Source of the DNA: Candidatus Allochristensenella caecavium
Lineage (GTDB): Bacteria; Bacillota; Clostridia; Christensenellales; QAND01
Assembly: GCA_904397865.1 (NCBI GenBank)
Contig: CAJFOS010000013.1
Span: forward strand, 64,001-128,000
Direction: 5' to 3'
Length of the DNA stretch: 64,000 nt
Part shown: positions 1 to 9,018 of the stretch, in pieces
How positions within the stretch are numbered: the first letter of the stretch is position 1
How the letters are laid out: each line of letters starts with the position of its first letter
Notes under the pieces: generated by a model
Database searches by the model: none
What the model was told of the DNA's origin: nothing
Seen by the model: only the letters and a program-made list of their open reading frames with translations
Translations under genes and position numbers: made by a program

Positions 1-66
1 GGCAAACAGAAGCTGGTCGACACGGGCGGTCGCGTAGACCGTTTCAAAAAGCGCTACGGTATCTAA
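1..66 (+). CDS. rpmE: 50S ribosomal protein L31 (C-terminal fragment)
   Basis: The first 21 codons read in frame into a TAA stop and give the typical C-terminal end of L31 (GKQKLVDTGGRVDRFKKRYG). L31 sits in the large ribosomal subunit at the inter-subunit bridge near the central protuberance. The N-terminal part, where zinc-binding cysteines would lie in the C+ paralogue, is outside the window, so the paralogue type cannot be told. A terminator follows directly. The rpmE-prmC/prfA neighbourhood is conserved in Firmicutes and supports the call. Confidence 0.9.
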   Translation, partial: GKQKLVDTGGRVDRFKKRYGI

Positions 67-84
67 CCAAACGGAACGAACGTA

Positions 85-113
85 CAGGCCGGACCTTTCT
101 TCGGCCTGTTTTT
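85..113 (+). terminator. Intrinsic terminator after rpmE
   Basis: A 7-bp GC-rich stem (CAGGCCG / CGGCCTG) is followed at once by a T-run. It separates rpmE from the DUF1385-prmC-prfA operon. Confidence 0.85.
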
Positions 114-132
114 CGTATATGAGGAAAAAGAG

Positions 133-993
133 ATGAAACAGGTGAACCTGGGCGGACAGGCTGTTTTTGAAGGCGTGATGATTGTGGCGCCGGAAAAGGC
201 CAGCATGGCAGTCCGCAAGCCCGATGGCACGATTGATATTACCCAGCAGCCCACCTCTTCTTTTGCCAAGCGGCATGGATGGGCCAAATGGCCCGTGGTG
301 CGCGGTGTAGTAAATTTGTGTACGCAGCTGGCACTGGGCTACCGCATGCTGAACCGTTCGATGGAGATTGCGTTGGCTGAAGAAGACGAAGAAGAAACCT
401 CCGCCGGCTGGATGGGAGTTGTATCGGCCCTGCTTGCGGTGGTGCTTGCGGTCGGCCTATTCATGTTGCTGCCGACGCTTTTGGCGGGGCTGCTGACAAA
501 ATCCCCGACGTGGATGAGCGTATGGGAGGGAATATTCCGGCTGGTCATTTTTGCATTGTACCTGGTGGCGATGTCGCTTTCCAAGGATTTGCGGCGCGTC
601 TTTATGTATCATGGCGCCGAGCACCGTGTGCTGCATTGCATTGAACATGAAGTGGAGCCAACGCCGGAAAACAGCAAGCGGTTCCCGGTGGTGCATCCGC
701 GCTGCGGGACGAGTTTCCTGTTTTTGGCGATGGTGGTCAGCATCGTGGTGTTCAGCTTATTTGGCAGGACCAGTTCGCTGTGGCTACGCCTGGGATTGCG
801 GATTGTCCTGTTGCCGCTTGTGATTGGGCTTTCTTATGAATTGCTGAAACTGGCGGCGCGAAGCGAATCCTGGTGGGCACGGATTCTGCGTGCGCCGGGG
901 TTGTTGCTGCAGCGGTTGAGCACGAAGGTGCCTACGGATGATATGATTGAGGTGGCGGCTGCGGCTTATCGGGTGGCGAGTGAGGATGTTTGA
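133..993 (+). CDS. DUF1385 family membrane protein
   Basis: 286 aa. The N-terminus (MKQVNLGGQAVFEGVMI...) and the internal stretch with YHGAEH and HPRCGTSF are the hallmarks of DUF1385 (B. subtilis YqhQ-like) membrane proteins. Hydrophobic segments lie at about residues 90-115, 130-150, 195-215 and 225-245. The biochemical role is not established. The conserved His and Cys residues in the YHGAEH and HPRCGT motifs could bind a metal, which is inference. The gene overlaps prmC by 8 nt, so the two are translationally coupled. The family often lies just upstream of prmC/prfA in Firmicutes. A GAGG-type ribosome site precedes the ATG. Confidence 0.88.
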   Translation: MKQVNLGGQAVFEGVMIVAPEKASMAVRKPDGTIDITQQPTSSFAKRHGWAKWPVVRGVVNLCTQLALGYRMLNRSMEIALAEEDEEETSAGWMGVVSALLAVVLAVGLFMLLPTLLAGLLTKSPTWMSVWEGIFRLVIFALYLVAMSLSKDLRRVFMYHGAEHRVLHCIEHEVEPTPENSKRFPVVHPRCGTSFLFLAMVVSIVVFSLFGRTSSLWLRLGLRIVLLPLVIGLSYELLKLAARSESWWARILRAPGLLLQRLSTKVPTDDMIEVAAAAYRVASEDV

Positions 994-1849
994 CCTCGGG
1001 CAGACGCCGCTGCAAACGCTGCAGCGGGTACGCGGGATATTGATGCAAGCAGGCGACGAGCAGGCGCAGAGCAAGGCGCGACTGCTTATTGGCGCACTAT
1101 ATGAGACGGACATGCACGGCCTATTGACGACCAAGGAGCGGATGGACGCGTGCAGGGCGGAACGGCTGGCAGATTGGGTGCGGCGGTGTCTTGCTGGTGA
1201 ACCGGTACAATACATCCTGCGACGGGCGGATTTTATGGGCCTTTCCTTTATCGTTACGCCGGATGTGCTGATTCCACGCCGCGACAGCGAAGTATTGGCG
1301 CAATGGGCCGTCGAACAAGCGCCGCGACAGGCGTGCGTATTGGATTTGTGTACGGGTAGCGGATGTCTGGCGATTGCGGTCAAGCATGCGCGGCCGGACG
1401 TACGAATGACGGCGACGGATATCAGTGTGGCTGCACTGCGTGTGGCGCGGCAGAATGGACAACGGCTGCACGCGGAGGTGATATGGAAGCAGGGAGACGG
1501 ATGCACGCCGGTACAGGGCCAGCGCTTTGGCCTGATTATGTGCAATCCGCCTTATATTACGACGCAGGAAATGCAGCATCTGGAGCCGCAGGTGTTGGAT
1601 TTTGAACCGCACCTGGCGCTTTGCGGGGGAACGGAGGGCCTGGATTTTTACCGCCGGTGGATTCCTGTATGCAGGCGATTGCTGGAACCGCGTGGATGGT
1701 TGGCGATGGAGATTGGCTACGCGCAGGGGCGGGCCGTATGTGCACTTATGCAGGCCTGCGGGCTGGAACAAATAGAGGTTTTACAGGATATGGAGCATCG
1801 TGACCGAGTGGTTATTGGATGCAGAGCAGAGGGGGAGACGGATGATTGA
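986..1849 (+). CDS. prmC: Peptide chain release factor glutamine N5-methyltransferase
   Basis: 287 aa from the ATG at 986, which is chosen over the longer in-frame 947 start because it gives [19 protein letters not shown], the normal family N-terminus, and an 8-nt overlap with DUF1385. PrmC methylates the glutamine of the GGQ loop in release factors using S-adenosylmethionine. Visible motifs are the SAM-binding [14 protein letters not shown] and the catalytic substrate-binding NPPY (within LIMCNPPYI). The C-terminus overlaps prfA by 8 nt, so the enzyme and its substrate are translated from one message, as in many bacteria. Confidence 0.95.
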   Translation: MFDLGQTPLQTLQRVRGILMQAGDEQAQSKARLLIGALYETDMHGLLTTKERMDACRAERLADWVRRCLAGEPVQYILRRADFMGLSFIVTPDVLIPRRDSEVLAQWAVEQAPRQACVLDLCTGSGCLAIAVKHARPDVRMTATDISVAALRVARQNGQRLHAEVIWKQGDGCTPVQGQRFGLIMCNPPYITTQEMQHLEPQVLDFEPHLALCGGTEGLDFYRRWIPVCRRLLEPRGWLAMEIGYAQGRAVCALMQACGLEQIEVLQDMEHRDRVVIGCRAEGETDD

Positions 1850-2909
1850 CCGCTTGAAGAAAATCAAGGCGCGCTATGATGAACTGAGCGACACGATTGC
1901 CCAGCCCAGCGCAATGGAAGATATGCAGGCCTGGCGGGCAATGGTCAAGGAACATGCGCAGATAGAACCGGTGGCGCACAAATACATCGAGTATCAAGGG
2001 GTGCTGGATGAATTGGCGGACTGCCGGCAGATGCTGGAAGAGGAGACGGATGCCGAACTGCGTGATATGGCGGCACAGGAAGTCAAAACGCTGCAGGCCA
2101 AGCGGGAAGAAATGGAAGAGGAAATCCGCATCCTGTTGCTGCCCAAAGACCCCAACGATGAGCGCAACGTGGTGATGGAAATCCGCGCGGGCACCGGCGG
2201 TGAAGAGGCGGCGCTGTTTGGGATGGATTTATACCGTATGTATAGCCGCTATGCCGAAAGGCATGGATTCCGTATTGAACCGATGAGCGAAAGCTTTACC
2301 GAACTGGGCGGAGTGAAGGAAGTGGTGTTCATTGTAGCGGGCAAAGGCGCATACTCACGGCTTAAATATGAAAGCGGCGTGCACCGCGTGCAGCGCGTGC
2401 CGGAGACGGAATCCGGCGGGCGGATTCACACCAGCGCCGCCACGGTGGCGGTGATGCCGGAGGCGGAAGACGTTGAGGTGGAGATTGGGCCGAACGATTT
2501 GCGCGTCGATGTATATCGCAGCGGCGGCCATGGCGGGCAGAGCGTGAACACCACGGACAGTGCGGTGCGGATTACGCATTTGCCGACAGGGCTGGTCGTC
2601 ATTTGCCAGGATGAAAAATCACAGTTGAAAAACAAGGAGAAGGCGCTGCGCGTGCTGAAAAGCCGGCTGTATGATTTAATGCAATCCGAACAGAATGCGG
2701 CGCTGTCCCAGCAGCGCAAAAGCCAGGTGGGCAGCGGGGATAGAAGCGAGCGTATCCGTACCTATAATTTTCCGCAGGGACGCGTGACCGACCACCGCGT
2801 CAATGTGACAGTCTATAAACTGGAAGCGTTTATGGATGGGGACTGCGATGAGATTATCGATGCGCTGATTCTCAAAGAACGCACGGAGTTATTGGCAGGT
2901 ACACAGTAA
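1842..2909 (+). CDS. prfA: Peptide chain release factor 1
   Basis: 355 aa from the ATG at 1842 ([17 protein letters not shown]), the usual RF1 start; an upstream in-frame ATG at 1800 lies inside prmC and lacks family similarity. RF1 ends translation at UAA and UAG. The sequence shows the codon-recognition tripeptide region ([14 protein letters not shown]) and the peptidyl-tRNA hydrolysis loop GGHGGQSVN with the GGQ that PrmC methylates. Length is normal for RF1. It is the third gene of the DUF1385-prmC-prfA unit. Confidence 0.97.
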   Translation: MIDRLKKIKARYDELSDTIAQPSAMEDMQAWRAMVKEHAQIEPVAHKYIEYQGVLDELADCRQMLEEETDAELRDMAAQEVKTLQAKREEMEEEIRILLLPKDPNDERNVVMEIRAGTGGEEAALFGMDLYRMYSRYAERHGFRIEPMSESFTELGGVKEVVFIVAGKGAYSRLKYESGVHRVQRVPETESGGRIHTSAATVAVMPEAEDVEVEIGPNDLRVDVYRSGGHGGQSVNTTDSAVRITHLPTGLVVICQDEKSQLKNKEKALRVLKSRLYDLMQSEQNAALSQQRKSQVGSGDRSERIRTYNFPQGRVTDHRVNVTVYKLEAFMDGDCDEIIDALILKERTELLAGTQ

Positions 2910-2973
2910 TCCATTCATACCCGCACATTCCCTTGGCATAGAATGAACCAATCCGCAAAGGGGTTGGTCAAGG

Positions 2974-3738
2974 ATGAATTGGTGGATTTCCACACTGCTG
3001 GGCTGTGCGGTTGGAATTGTAGGGACGATGCTGGGCGCCGTGTTGGTGGCGCCAATCAAGCGGCCGGGCGACCAGCTGCCGGGCCTGATGATGGGGTTAT
3101 CAGGCGGCATTATGCTGAGCATCGTGTGCTGTGATATGATTCCAGAGGGAATTGAAAAGGGCGGCTTTTGGACGATGCTGGCAGGGGTAGCCAGCGGGAT
3201 GTTGATTATGGCCGCGCTGCATGCGTGGATTAAACGACCGAAAAAGAAAATTGTGCCGGTGCGCGATGCAAAAAAGACGAGCATGCTGCAGACGGGTTTT
3301 CTTCTGTTGGCCGGCATTGGCCTGCACAATTTTCCCGAAGGGCTGGCCGTAGGCACCGGCCTGGCGCAGGGAGTGAATACATTTTCCAATTTTGGCATCC
3401 GGCTGGCAATTCTGATTACGCTGCACGATATCCCGGAAGGGGTGGCGTTGGCAGTACCGTTTAAGCTGGCGGGGAAAAGTAGCCTACACGTGATTGGATT
3501 GGGCGTGATGGCCGGTTTACCGACGGGCCTGGGCGCTGTATTGGGCTATTTACTGGGCGCGATGTCACCAGCTTGGATTGCATACGCAATCTCTTTGGCG
3601 GGGGGCGCGATGCTGTTTATCACTTTTTGGGAACTGGTGCCGGAGGCGCTGCATGCCAAATCCTGGAAGATGTCGGCGGCGGCGATAGCAATCGGTATGT
3701 TGATAGGAACGCTATTGGTTTGGGGGCTTTCCGAATGA
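2974..3738 (+). CDS. ZIP-family divalent metal transporter
   Basis: 254 aa with about eight hydrophobic segments. It carries the two ZIP metal-site motifs, HNFPEGLAVG in TM4 (about residues 113-122) and HDIPEGVALAV in TM5 (about 150-160), and a short cytoplasmic loop rich in Lys between TM3 and TM4. ZIP proteins move Zn2+ or other divalent metals into the cytosol; the exact metal cannot be told. The ATG at 2974 is preceded by AAAGGGG about 10 nt upstream. The stop overlaps the sua5 start (ATGA), so the two are coupled. Confidence 0.9.
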   Translation: MNWWISTLLGCAVGIVGTMLGAVLVAPIKRPGDQLPGLMMGLSGGIMLSIVCCDMIPEGIEKGGFWTMLAGVASGMLIMAALHAWIKRPKKKIVPVRDAKKTSMLQTGFLLLAGIGLHNFPEGLAVGTGLAQGVNTFSNFGIRLAILITLHDIPEGVALAVPFKLAGKSSLHVIGLGVMAGLPTGLGAVLGYLLGAMSPAWIAYAISLAGGAMLFITFWELVPEALHAKSWKMSAAAIAIGMLIGTLLVWGLSE

Positions 3739-4748
3739 AAACGGAATGTTTACAGGCGAACCGGCAGACGCTGGAACGGGCGGCCGCGCTCTTACGTGCG
3801 GGCGAGGTGGTCGCGTTTCCGACGGAGACGGTCTATGGATTGGGGGCCTGTGCGGAACAGGCGCCGGCGGTGGCCCGCATTTTTGCGGCGAAAAACCGTC
3901 CGGCGGATAACCCATTGATTGTGCATGTAGCCCATATGGAGCAGGTGCCGGCATTGGCCAAAAAATGGACAGGCTTGGCGGACAAGCTGGCGCGGGCGTT
4001 CTGGCCCGGGCCGTTGAGCCTGATTGTCCCGGCGGCGGATGCGATTCAGGCTATTGTGACGGCAGGACTGGATAGTGTGGCAATTCGCATGCCCTCACAC
4101 CCGGTAGCGCTGGAGTTGATTCGGCTGGCTGGCCCTTTGGCGGCGCCCAGCGCAAACACGAGCGGCCGGCCTAGCCCGGTGCAGGCGGCACATGTGATGG
4201 AGGATATGTGTGGAAAAATTCCATTGGTGCTCGATGGCGGAACCTGTACAGTGGGAGTGGAATCGACGGTGGTGGATGTACGGGCGGCTGTGCCGGTGAT
4301 TTTGCGCCCGGGCGATATCATCCAAGAACAGATTGCCGCGGTGTGCGGCGGCTGTGAGGTGGCCAAGGGGGTTTTTGAGCCGGTGGCGGGGAAGGCGGCT
4401 TCGCCCGGCATGCTTCACCGGCACTACGCACCGCATGGACAAGCTACGTTGGTAGAAGCATCCGCCCATATGGTGCGCACGATATGTGATTTATACGACC
4501 AGGCGGAACAGGCAGGCCTGCGGACAGTGATTCTTTCCAGCCGCCGGCATGCAGAGGCTTACGGCGCGCGGCAGCAAATCGTGTGCGATGCGCAGGGCGA
4601 TATGAACCATGGCCTGTTTACCGCCCTGCGTGAAGCGGACGCGCGGGGATATGAGCGAATTCTTTTGGAGGGGCGCCCCCGAAGCGGAAGAGGAATGGCC
4701 TACATGAATCGTGCGCTTCGAGCAGCGGGTTTCCATACGGCAGAATGA
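3735..4748 (+). CDS. sua5: L-threonylcarbamoyladenylate synthase (Sua5/YwlC type)
   Basis: 337 aa from the ATG at 3735. The enzyme makes threonylcarbamoyl-AMP from threonine, bicarbonate and ATP for t6A37 tRNA modification. The YrdC domain spans about residues 10-200, with AFPTETVYGLGA near the start, KNRPADNPLIVH, and SANTSGRPSP. A linker with SPGMLHRHYAP leads to the C-terminal Sua5 domain, so this is the long form as in B. subtilis YwlC. The sua5-rpiB-upp neighbourhood matches the ywlC-ywlF-upp region of B. subtilis. Confidence 0.95.
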   Translation: MKTECLQANRQTLERAAALLRAGEVVAFPTETVYGLGACAEQAPAVARIFAAKNRPADNPLIVHVAHMEQVPALAKKWTGLADKLARAFWPGPLSLIVPAADAIQAIVTAGLDSVAIRMPSHPVALELIRLAGPLAAPSANTSGRPSPVQAAHVMEDMCGKIPLVLDGGTCTVGVESTVVDVRAAVPVILRPGDIIQEQIAAVCGGCEVAKGVFEPVAGKAASPGMLHRHYAPHGQATLVEASAHMVRTICDLYDQAEQAGLRTVILSSRRHAEAYGARQQIVCDAQGDMNHGLFTALREADARGYERILLEGRPRSGRGMAYMNRALRAAGFHTAE

Positions 4749-4807
4749 ATTTGCCTGTATCGTACAAGGCCGCAAACGGTTATACTAGAACAAAAGGAGG
4801 CAGTGCC

Positions 4808-5089
4808 ATGCAGATAAAGAAACGGGATGGACGGCTGCAGCCCTACGACCCATCCAAGATAGGGATTATTTTGGCGTATATTTCGGATGAACTGCATATG
4901 CCGTTGAGCGAGGGTGATTTGCATATGTTGGTGGAGACGATAGACCATCGGGTTCAAGCGATGCGGCAGGACCCGCTGCCCTCCAGCGTGATTCGTCAAC
5001 TGGTGCCGCAGGTGCTGCAAGCCAACGGGTTTGATGCGATTGCACAGGCATATTTACAGGAAAAGAAAGCGGAAGCGCAACAGATATAA
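4808..5089 (+). CDS. Stand-alone ATP-cone domain protein
   Basis: 93 aa from the ATG at 4808, set by a strong AAAGGAGG eight bases upstream; the in-frame ATG at 4745 overlaps sua5 and gives a non-homologous extension. The start MQIKKRDGRLQPYDPSKI is the typical ATP-cone opening, a nucleotide-sensing helical domain known from ribonucleotide reductases and NrdR. Here it makes up the whole protein: no zinc ribbon (as in NrdR) and no reductase domain is attached, and there are no cysteines. A role as a nucleotide-responsive regulator or partner is inference. Confidence 0.8.
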   Translation: MQIKKRDGRLQPYDPSKIGIILAYISDELHMPLSEGDLHMLVETIDHRVQAMRQDPLPSSVIRQLVPQVLQANGFDAIAQAYLQEKKAEAQQI

Positions 5090-5094
5090 AAGAG

Positions 5095-5139
5095 AGACGG
5101 CGGATTTTGCACGATGGACAAAAGCCGCTGTTTTTTTTA
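5095..5139 (+). terminator. Intrinsic terminator after the ATP-cone gene
   Basis: An imperfect hairpin (CGGCGGATTTTG pairing with ACAAAAGCCGCTG) is followed by eight T residues. It closes the prmC-prfA-ZIP-sua5-ATP-cone block. Confidence 0.75.
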
Positions 5140-5452
5140 CCGTTTAAACCGGGCGGCAGACATTTGAAGTTTAGGGCGTTCATTCAAACGACGCAGCGCT
5201 GTTGCGCAGCGTCCCGATGCCATTGATACGGGGGATGCCGTGATAAATATGGCAGATGCTGCATATGCCAAACAAAAAGGTTGCCAGACGGGAAGTTCGG
5301 ACATGTCTGCAAAGACGCCGATAAATGGGCTGAAAGCCCCGTTGAAGAACAAAGAGCGTAGACGGTTAGATATTTGCGTGCGGATGGAAGAACATAGAAC
5401 GGCGGCACATGCGGCCGCTTGTGGATGGAGATGGAAAAGGGATGTTTTCGCC
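5140..5452. other. Intergenic stretch without a supported gene
   Basis: Short open frames occur on both strands (for example 5240-5488 plus and 5137-5520 minus). They show no recognisable family, no convincing ribosome site and biased composition. I see no riboswitch or tRNA here. The only clear signal is the rpiB promoter at the right end. Confidence 0.5.
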
Positions 5453-5482
5453 TTGCGCTTTGGGGAAGGAGAACGGTATAAT
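5453..5482 (+). promoter_or_regulatory. Sigma-A type promoter for rpiB-upp
   Basis: TTGCGC (5453-5458), an 18-nt spacer and a perfect TATAAT (5477-5482). It lies about 60 nt upstream of the rpiB ATG, which has GAGGAGG ahead of it. Confidence 0.7.
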
Positions 5483-5540
5483 AAATAAAAATGGCGGGAT
5501 GGCGCGCGGCGGAATCCCAATCGATGAGGAGGAACAGGGC

Positions 5541-6017
5541 ATGAGGGTTGCAGTAGGGTGCGACCATGGCGGTTTTCCGCTCAAGCAGGAACTTTTACAA
5601 CACCTGGCGCAGCGCGGCATGGACGTGCTGGACGTAGGCTGTTTTTCCACGCAAAGCGTGGATTATCCGGATATTGCTGAAAAAGCGACGGATGCAATCC
5701 GGACGGGACAAGCCGACCGGGCGATTTTGATTTGCGGAACGGGGATTGGCATGTCCATTGCGGCAAACAAGGTGCCGGGCATCCGCGCAGCGCTGGGCAG
5801 CGACCCGTATTCAGCGCGCATGGCGCGCGAACACAATAACGCACAGGTGCTGTGCCTGGGGGCGCGCGTGCTGGGGCCAAGCTTGGCAATGGAAATTGTG
5901 GACGCGTATCTGGACGCGGAGCACGCGGGCGGCCGTCATGCGGCGCGCGTAGAGAAAATCATGGGGATTGAAGGCAAATATTGTGAAGGGGGCAAACATC
6001 CATGTCAAAAGTCGTAG
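5541..6017 (+). CDS. rpiB: Ribose-5-phosphate isomerase B
   Basis: 158 aa from the ATG at 5541, preceded by GAGGAGG; the longer frame from 5409 would run through the promoter. RpiB interconverts ribose-5-phosphate and ribulose-5-phosphate in the pentose phosphate pathway. The start [15 protein letters not shown], the [15 protein letters not shown] phosphate/active-site loop with its cysteine, and [15 protein letters not shown] are diagnostic. About ten residues at the C-terminus (beyond IMGIEGKY) are an extension created by a 16-nt overlap with upp. Confidence 0.95.
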   Translation: MRVAVGCDHGGFPLKQELLQHLAQRGMDVLDVGCFSTQSVDYPDIAEKATDAIRTGQADRAILICGTGIGMSIAANKVPGIRAALGSDPYSARMAREHNNAQVLCLGARVLGPSLAMEIVDAYLDAEHAGGRHAARVEKIMGIEGKYCEGGKHPCQKS

Positions 6018-6631
6018 AAATGACGCATCCGTTGATTCAACACAAAATTTCCATCCTGCGGGATAAGAACACGAGTTTGAAGGAATTTCGTGAGTTGGCA
6101 GAGGAAATTTCCATGCTGATGGGGTATGAGGTGACGCGCGATTTACCACTCAAAGAGGTAGAGGTTGAAACGCCGATTTGCAAAACAAAGACCAAGGTGA
6201 TTGCGGGCAAAAAAGTCGGCATCATTCCGGTGCTGCGCGCAGGCTTGGGCATGGTGGAAGGGATGCTGAAACTGATTCCCGCCGCACGGGTGGGGCACAT
6301 TGGCGTATATCGCGACCCGCAGACGCTCAAACCGGTCGAATATTACTGCAAACTGCCGACGGACTTGCCAAACCGCGACCTGTTCATTGTTGACCCCATG
6401 TTGGCGACGGGGGGCAGTGCAAGCGCAGCGATTTCGTTTGTCAAGGAACACGGTGGACGGAATATCAAGCTGGTGTGCTTAATCGGCGCGCCGGAGGGAA
6501 TTGCAGTGGTGCAAAAGGAACACCCGGATGTAGATATTTTCATTGGGCATATTGACGAACGACTGAACGACCACGGGTACATTGTGCCGGGGCTGGGTGA
6601 TGCCGGCGACCGGTTATTTGGGACGAAATAA
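6002..6631 (+). CDS. upp: Uracil phosphoribosyltransferase
   Basis: 209 aa. Upp makes UMP from uracil and PRPP for pyrimidine salvage. Family signatures include the N-terminal [13 protein letters not shown], the central [15 protein letters not shown], the PRPP-binding loop [11 protein letters not shown] and the C-terminal uracil-binding [13 protein letters not shown]. Length is exactly family-typical. It overlaps rpiB by 16 nt and ends at a strong terminator. In B. subtilis the upp region precedes the F-type ATP synthase operon; here a V-type operon follows. Confidence 0.97.
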   Translation: MSKVVEMTHPLIQHKISILRDKNTSLKEFRELAEEISMLMGYEVTRDLPLKEVEVETPICKTKTKVIAGKKVGIIPVLRAGLGMVEGMLKLIPAARVGHIGVYRDPQTLKPVEYYCKLPTDLPNRDLFIVDPMLATGGSASAAISFVKEHGGRNIKLVCLIGAPEGIAVVQKEHPDVDIFIGHIDERLNDHGYIVPGLGDAGDRLFGTK

Positions 6632-6649
6632 GCCATAATAATCATGACG

Positions 6650-6687
6650 AAGCGAGGGATGGGCGGCAACCTGCCGTCCCTCTTTAT
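6650..6687 (+). terminator. Intrinsic terminator after upp
   Basis: Stem GAGGGA..GGCGG pairs with CTGCC..TCCCTC around a CAAC loop, followed by TTTAT. It separates upp from the V-ATPase operon. Confidence 0.85.
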
Positions 6688-6791
6688 ACAAACGGCATGG
6701 AATGACCATTGTATGCGCTTTTGAGGCAGGATACAATGGAGACCATAAAGAAACGGATAAACCTTGAAAAGCTGGAACGGAGGGTTGCCTG

Positions 6792-7100
6792 TTGATAAAT
6801 GAAATGATTGACCAGATTCGCCAGGCGGAAGAACAGGCAGAGCAGATTGTTGAGCAGGCGAAAAAAGAGGCGCGCAGCATTCAAACCGCCGGGCAGGCAG
6901 ACGCGCAGAAAGCGGCGGACGTTATCCGCGCGCAGGCGCGCGAAGACGTTCGGCAGGCACTGGCGCAGGCCGAACAGCAGGCGCAGGTACAGGCCGAGAA
7001 GCAAATGGCGCAGCAGGCGGAGGAGATTGCGCGTCAGCAGATGCAGGCCCGGGCCGGCATTGGGCAGGCCGTGGAGACGATTTTGGGAAGGATTGGATAA
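6792..7100 (+). CDS. ntpF: V-type ATPase peripheral stalk subunit (G/H type)
   Basis: 102 aa, almost entirely a charged Ala/Gln/Glu-rich coiled coil, with the characteristic start MINEMIDQIRQAEEQAEQIVEQAK. It is the first gene of the V-ATPase operon, where the peripheral stalk G/H subunit (NtpF in Enterococcus hirae naming) is expected to pair with subunit E and hold the catalytic head. The start codon is TTG at 6792 with GGAGGG seven bases upstream. Assignment rests on operon position and coiled-coil character rather than on a catalytic motif. Confidence 0.85.
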   Translation: MINEMIDQIRQAEEQAEQIVEQAKKEARSIQTAGQADAQKAADVIRAQAREDVRQALAQAEQQAQVQAEKQMAQQAEEIARQQMQARAGIGQAVETILGRIG

Positions 7101-7105
7101 AAAGC

Positions 7106-8992
7106 ATGGCCATTGAACGCATGAAAAAGGTGAAAATCCTGGGTTTGACCGATGATTTTCCCCGCATTTCGCGCGGACTGCAACACCTTTCCATGCTGCA
7201 TATTCAGGCGATTGAACAGAATGTGGATTTGCAAAAAGGGGAGGGCGGTGCAGCGCTGACACAAGCGCAGGAAGCATTCAACCGTGTGCAGGATGCGATG
7301 GAGTTTCTCTCGGGTTATGGCAAGACGAAGAAGGGCTTTTTAGAGCCAATGCCAACTATGACTGAGGAGGAACTTTGCAACGCACCGACCGAACATGCAT
7401 GGCAGGTGGTTGACCAAGCGTTGGCCATTGAGGAGGAGCTGGCCAAAATCCGTGCGCAGCAAACCCAGATGCAAACGCAGATTGCGCTGTTGCAGCCATA
7501 TACGGCGCTGGACGCTAGGGTGGCGGATATCGCGCCGACTGCACACGCCATCATGTTGCTGGGAACGGTGCAACAGAACATGGCGCAGGCATTTTGTCAA
7601 GCGGTGGAGGAATTGGGCGGCGTGGTCAACATTCTGCAGCGCGATGGCGAAAACTGGCCGGTTTTTGTCTGCGCGCACCAGGAGGAGGCGGAAGCGCTGC
7701 AGAGTGCGATGCGCCTGGCAGGGTTTGCGCAGACAACATTGAACATCACCGGTACGCCGCGCGAAGAAATTGAGAAGCTGCAGCAACACATGCAGACGCT
7801 GCATCAAATGCGGCTGGAACAGGAGCAGAAGGCGGCCGGATTGATGGATGCGATTGGAGAGCTGCAGATTCTTTATGACCAGTGCGGCATCCGCCAGCAG
7901 CGCGAAGCACTGGTTGAACAGACGGGGCAAACGAGCAAGACGTTTTTGCTGACAGGCTGGGTGGTCGCGCGCAAAGCCGACCGGCTGCGCGAAGAACTGA
8001 ACCGGCTGAGCGAGGAACTGTATATCGAGATAGAGGACCCGCCCGAAGGGGAGATACCGCCGACTGCGGTGCGCAACGGCAAATGGTTGCGTCCGTTTGA
8101 GGCGATTACAGATATGTATTCCCATCCATTGCCGACGGAAATGGACCCGACGGCCCTTATGGCGCCCTTCTTCTTCTGCTTTTTCGGCATGATGGTTTCA
8201 GACGCTGGATACGGCATCCTGTTGACCATCGGTGCGCTCTTATTGCTGAAAATTGCAAAGCCACGCGGGATGATGGGCCAGATTACGGCGGTGGTTGCCA
8301 TGGGTGGCATCAGCACGCTGATTTGGGGCGCGGTATTCGGTGGCTGGTTTGGCGAGGAGCTGCTGCCCGCGATTTGGTTTGTACCGCTGGAGGAACCCAT
8401 CATGATGCTCGGTTTCTGTCTGGCGTTGGGGATGGTGCATTTGTCCGCGGGTATTTTGGCTCACGCTTGGCAGGAATGGAAAGCGCGCCGGCCGTTGGAT
8501 GCAGTGTGCGATAGCTTGTTTATTTTGTGCACGCTCTGGGGGATTCCGATGCTGCTGTTGGGCTGGAATGTGGGCATGTATATCTGTTTGTTTGGTCTGG
8601 CTGGGCTTTTGTTAACAGGCGGCCGGGCCAAGAAAGGCTTTTTCGGCAAGGTGACGGGCGGCCTGAGTTCGCTGTATGGGCTGACAAGCTATCTATCGGA
8701 TATTTTGTCTTATTCAAGGCTGTTTGGCATGGGGTTGACCACAGGCGTTATCGGCATGGTATTCAACACGATTGCAGGCATGCTGATGGGCAATCCGATT
8801 GGCATGGTAATTGCCGTGCTGGTGTTGGTTGTCGGGCACGTATTCAACCTGGGCATCAATGCACTGGGTGCCTATGTCCATGCATGCCGGTTGCAGTATA
8901 TTGAATTTTACGGCAAGTTCTTTGAAGGCGGGGGGCAGGCATTTGTCCCATTTGCCTATCAAACCAAGTATATTCAAATTCAAGCCGCTTAA
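7106..8992 (+). CDS. ntpI: V-type ATPase membrane subunit I
   Basis: 628 aa. The N-terminal half (about residues 1-340) is cytosolic with long coiled coils; the C-terminal half has about seven membrane helices. Subunit I (a-type) forms the ion half-channels against the K ring and anchors the peripheral stalks. Conserved I-subunit stretches are visible: PFFFCFFGMMVSDAGYG after the cytosolic domain, and DILSYSRLFGMGL with the ion-path arginine, followed by VGHVFNLGINALGAYVHACRLQYIEFYGKFF. The gene begins 5 nt after ntpF. Confidence 0.96.
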   Translation: MAIERMKKVKILGLTDDFPRISRGLQHLSMLHIQAIEQNVDLQKGEGGAALTQAQEAFNRVQDAMEFLSGYGKTKKGFLEPMPTMTEEELCNAPTEHAWQVVDQALAIEEELAKIRAQQTQMQTQIALLQPYTALDARVADIAPTAHAIMLLGTVQQNMAQAFCQAVEELGGVVNILQRDGENWPVFVCAHQEEAEALQSAMRLAGFAQTTLNITGTPREEIEKLQQHMQTLHQMRLEQEQKAAGLMDAIGELQILYDQCGIRQQREALVEQTGQTSKTFLLTGWVVARKADRLREELNRLSEELYIEIEDPPEGEIPPTAVRNGKWLRPFEAITDMYSHPLPTEMDPTALMAPFFFCFFGMMVSDAGYGILLTIGALLLLKIAKPRGMMGQITAVVAMGGISTLIWGAVFGGWFGEELLPAIWFVPLEEPIMMLGFCLALGMVHLSAGILAHAWQEWKARRPLDAVCDSLFILCTLWGIPMLLLGWNVGMYICLFGLAGLLLTGGRAKKGFFGKVTGGLSSLYGLTSYLSDILSYSRLFGMGLTTGVIGMVFNTIAGMLMGNPIGMVIAVLVLVVGHVFNLGINALGAYVHACRLQYIEFYGKFFEGGGQAFVPFAYQTKYIQIQAA

Positions 8993-9018
8993 AAGAGGCA
9001 TATAGGAGGAAATCAACC

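Noticed and set aside
5240-5488. Open frame of 82 codons in the gap before rpiB
   Set aside because: No good ribosome site, no family resemblance, and it runs over the rpiB promoter.
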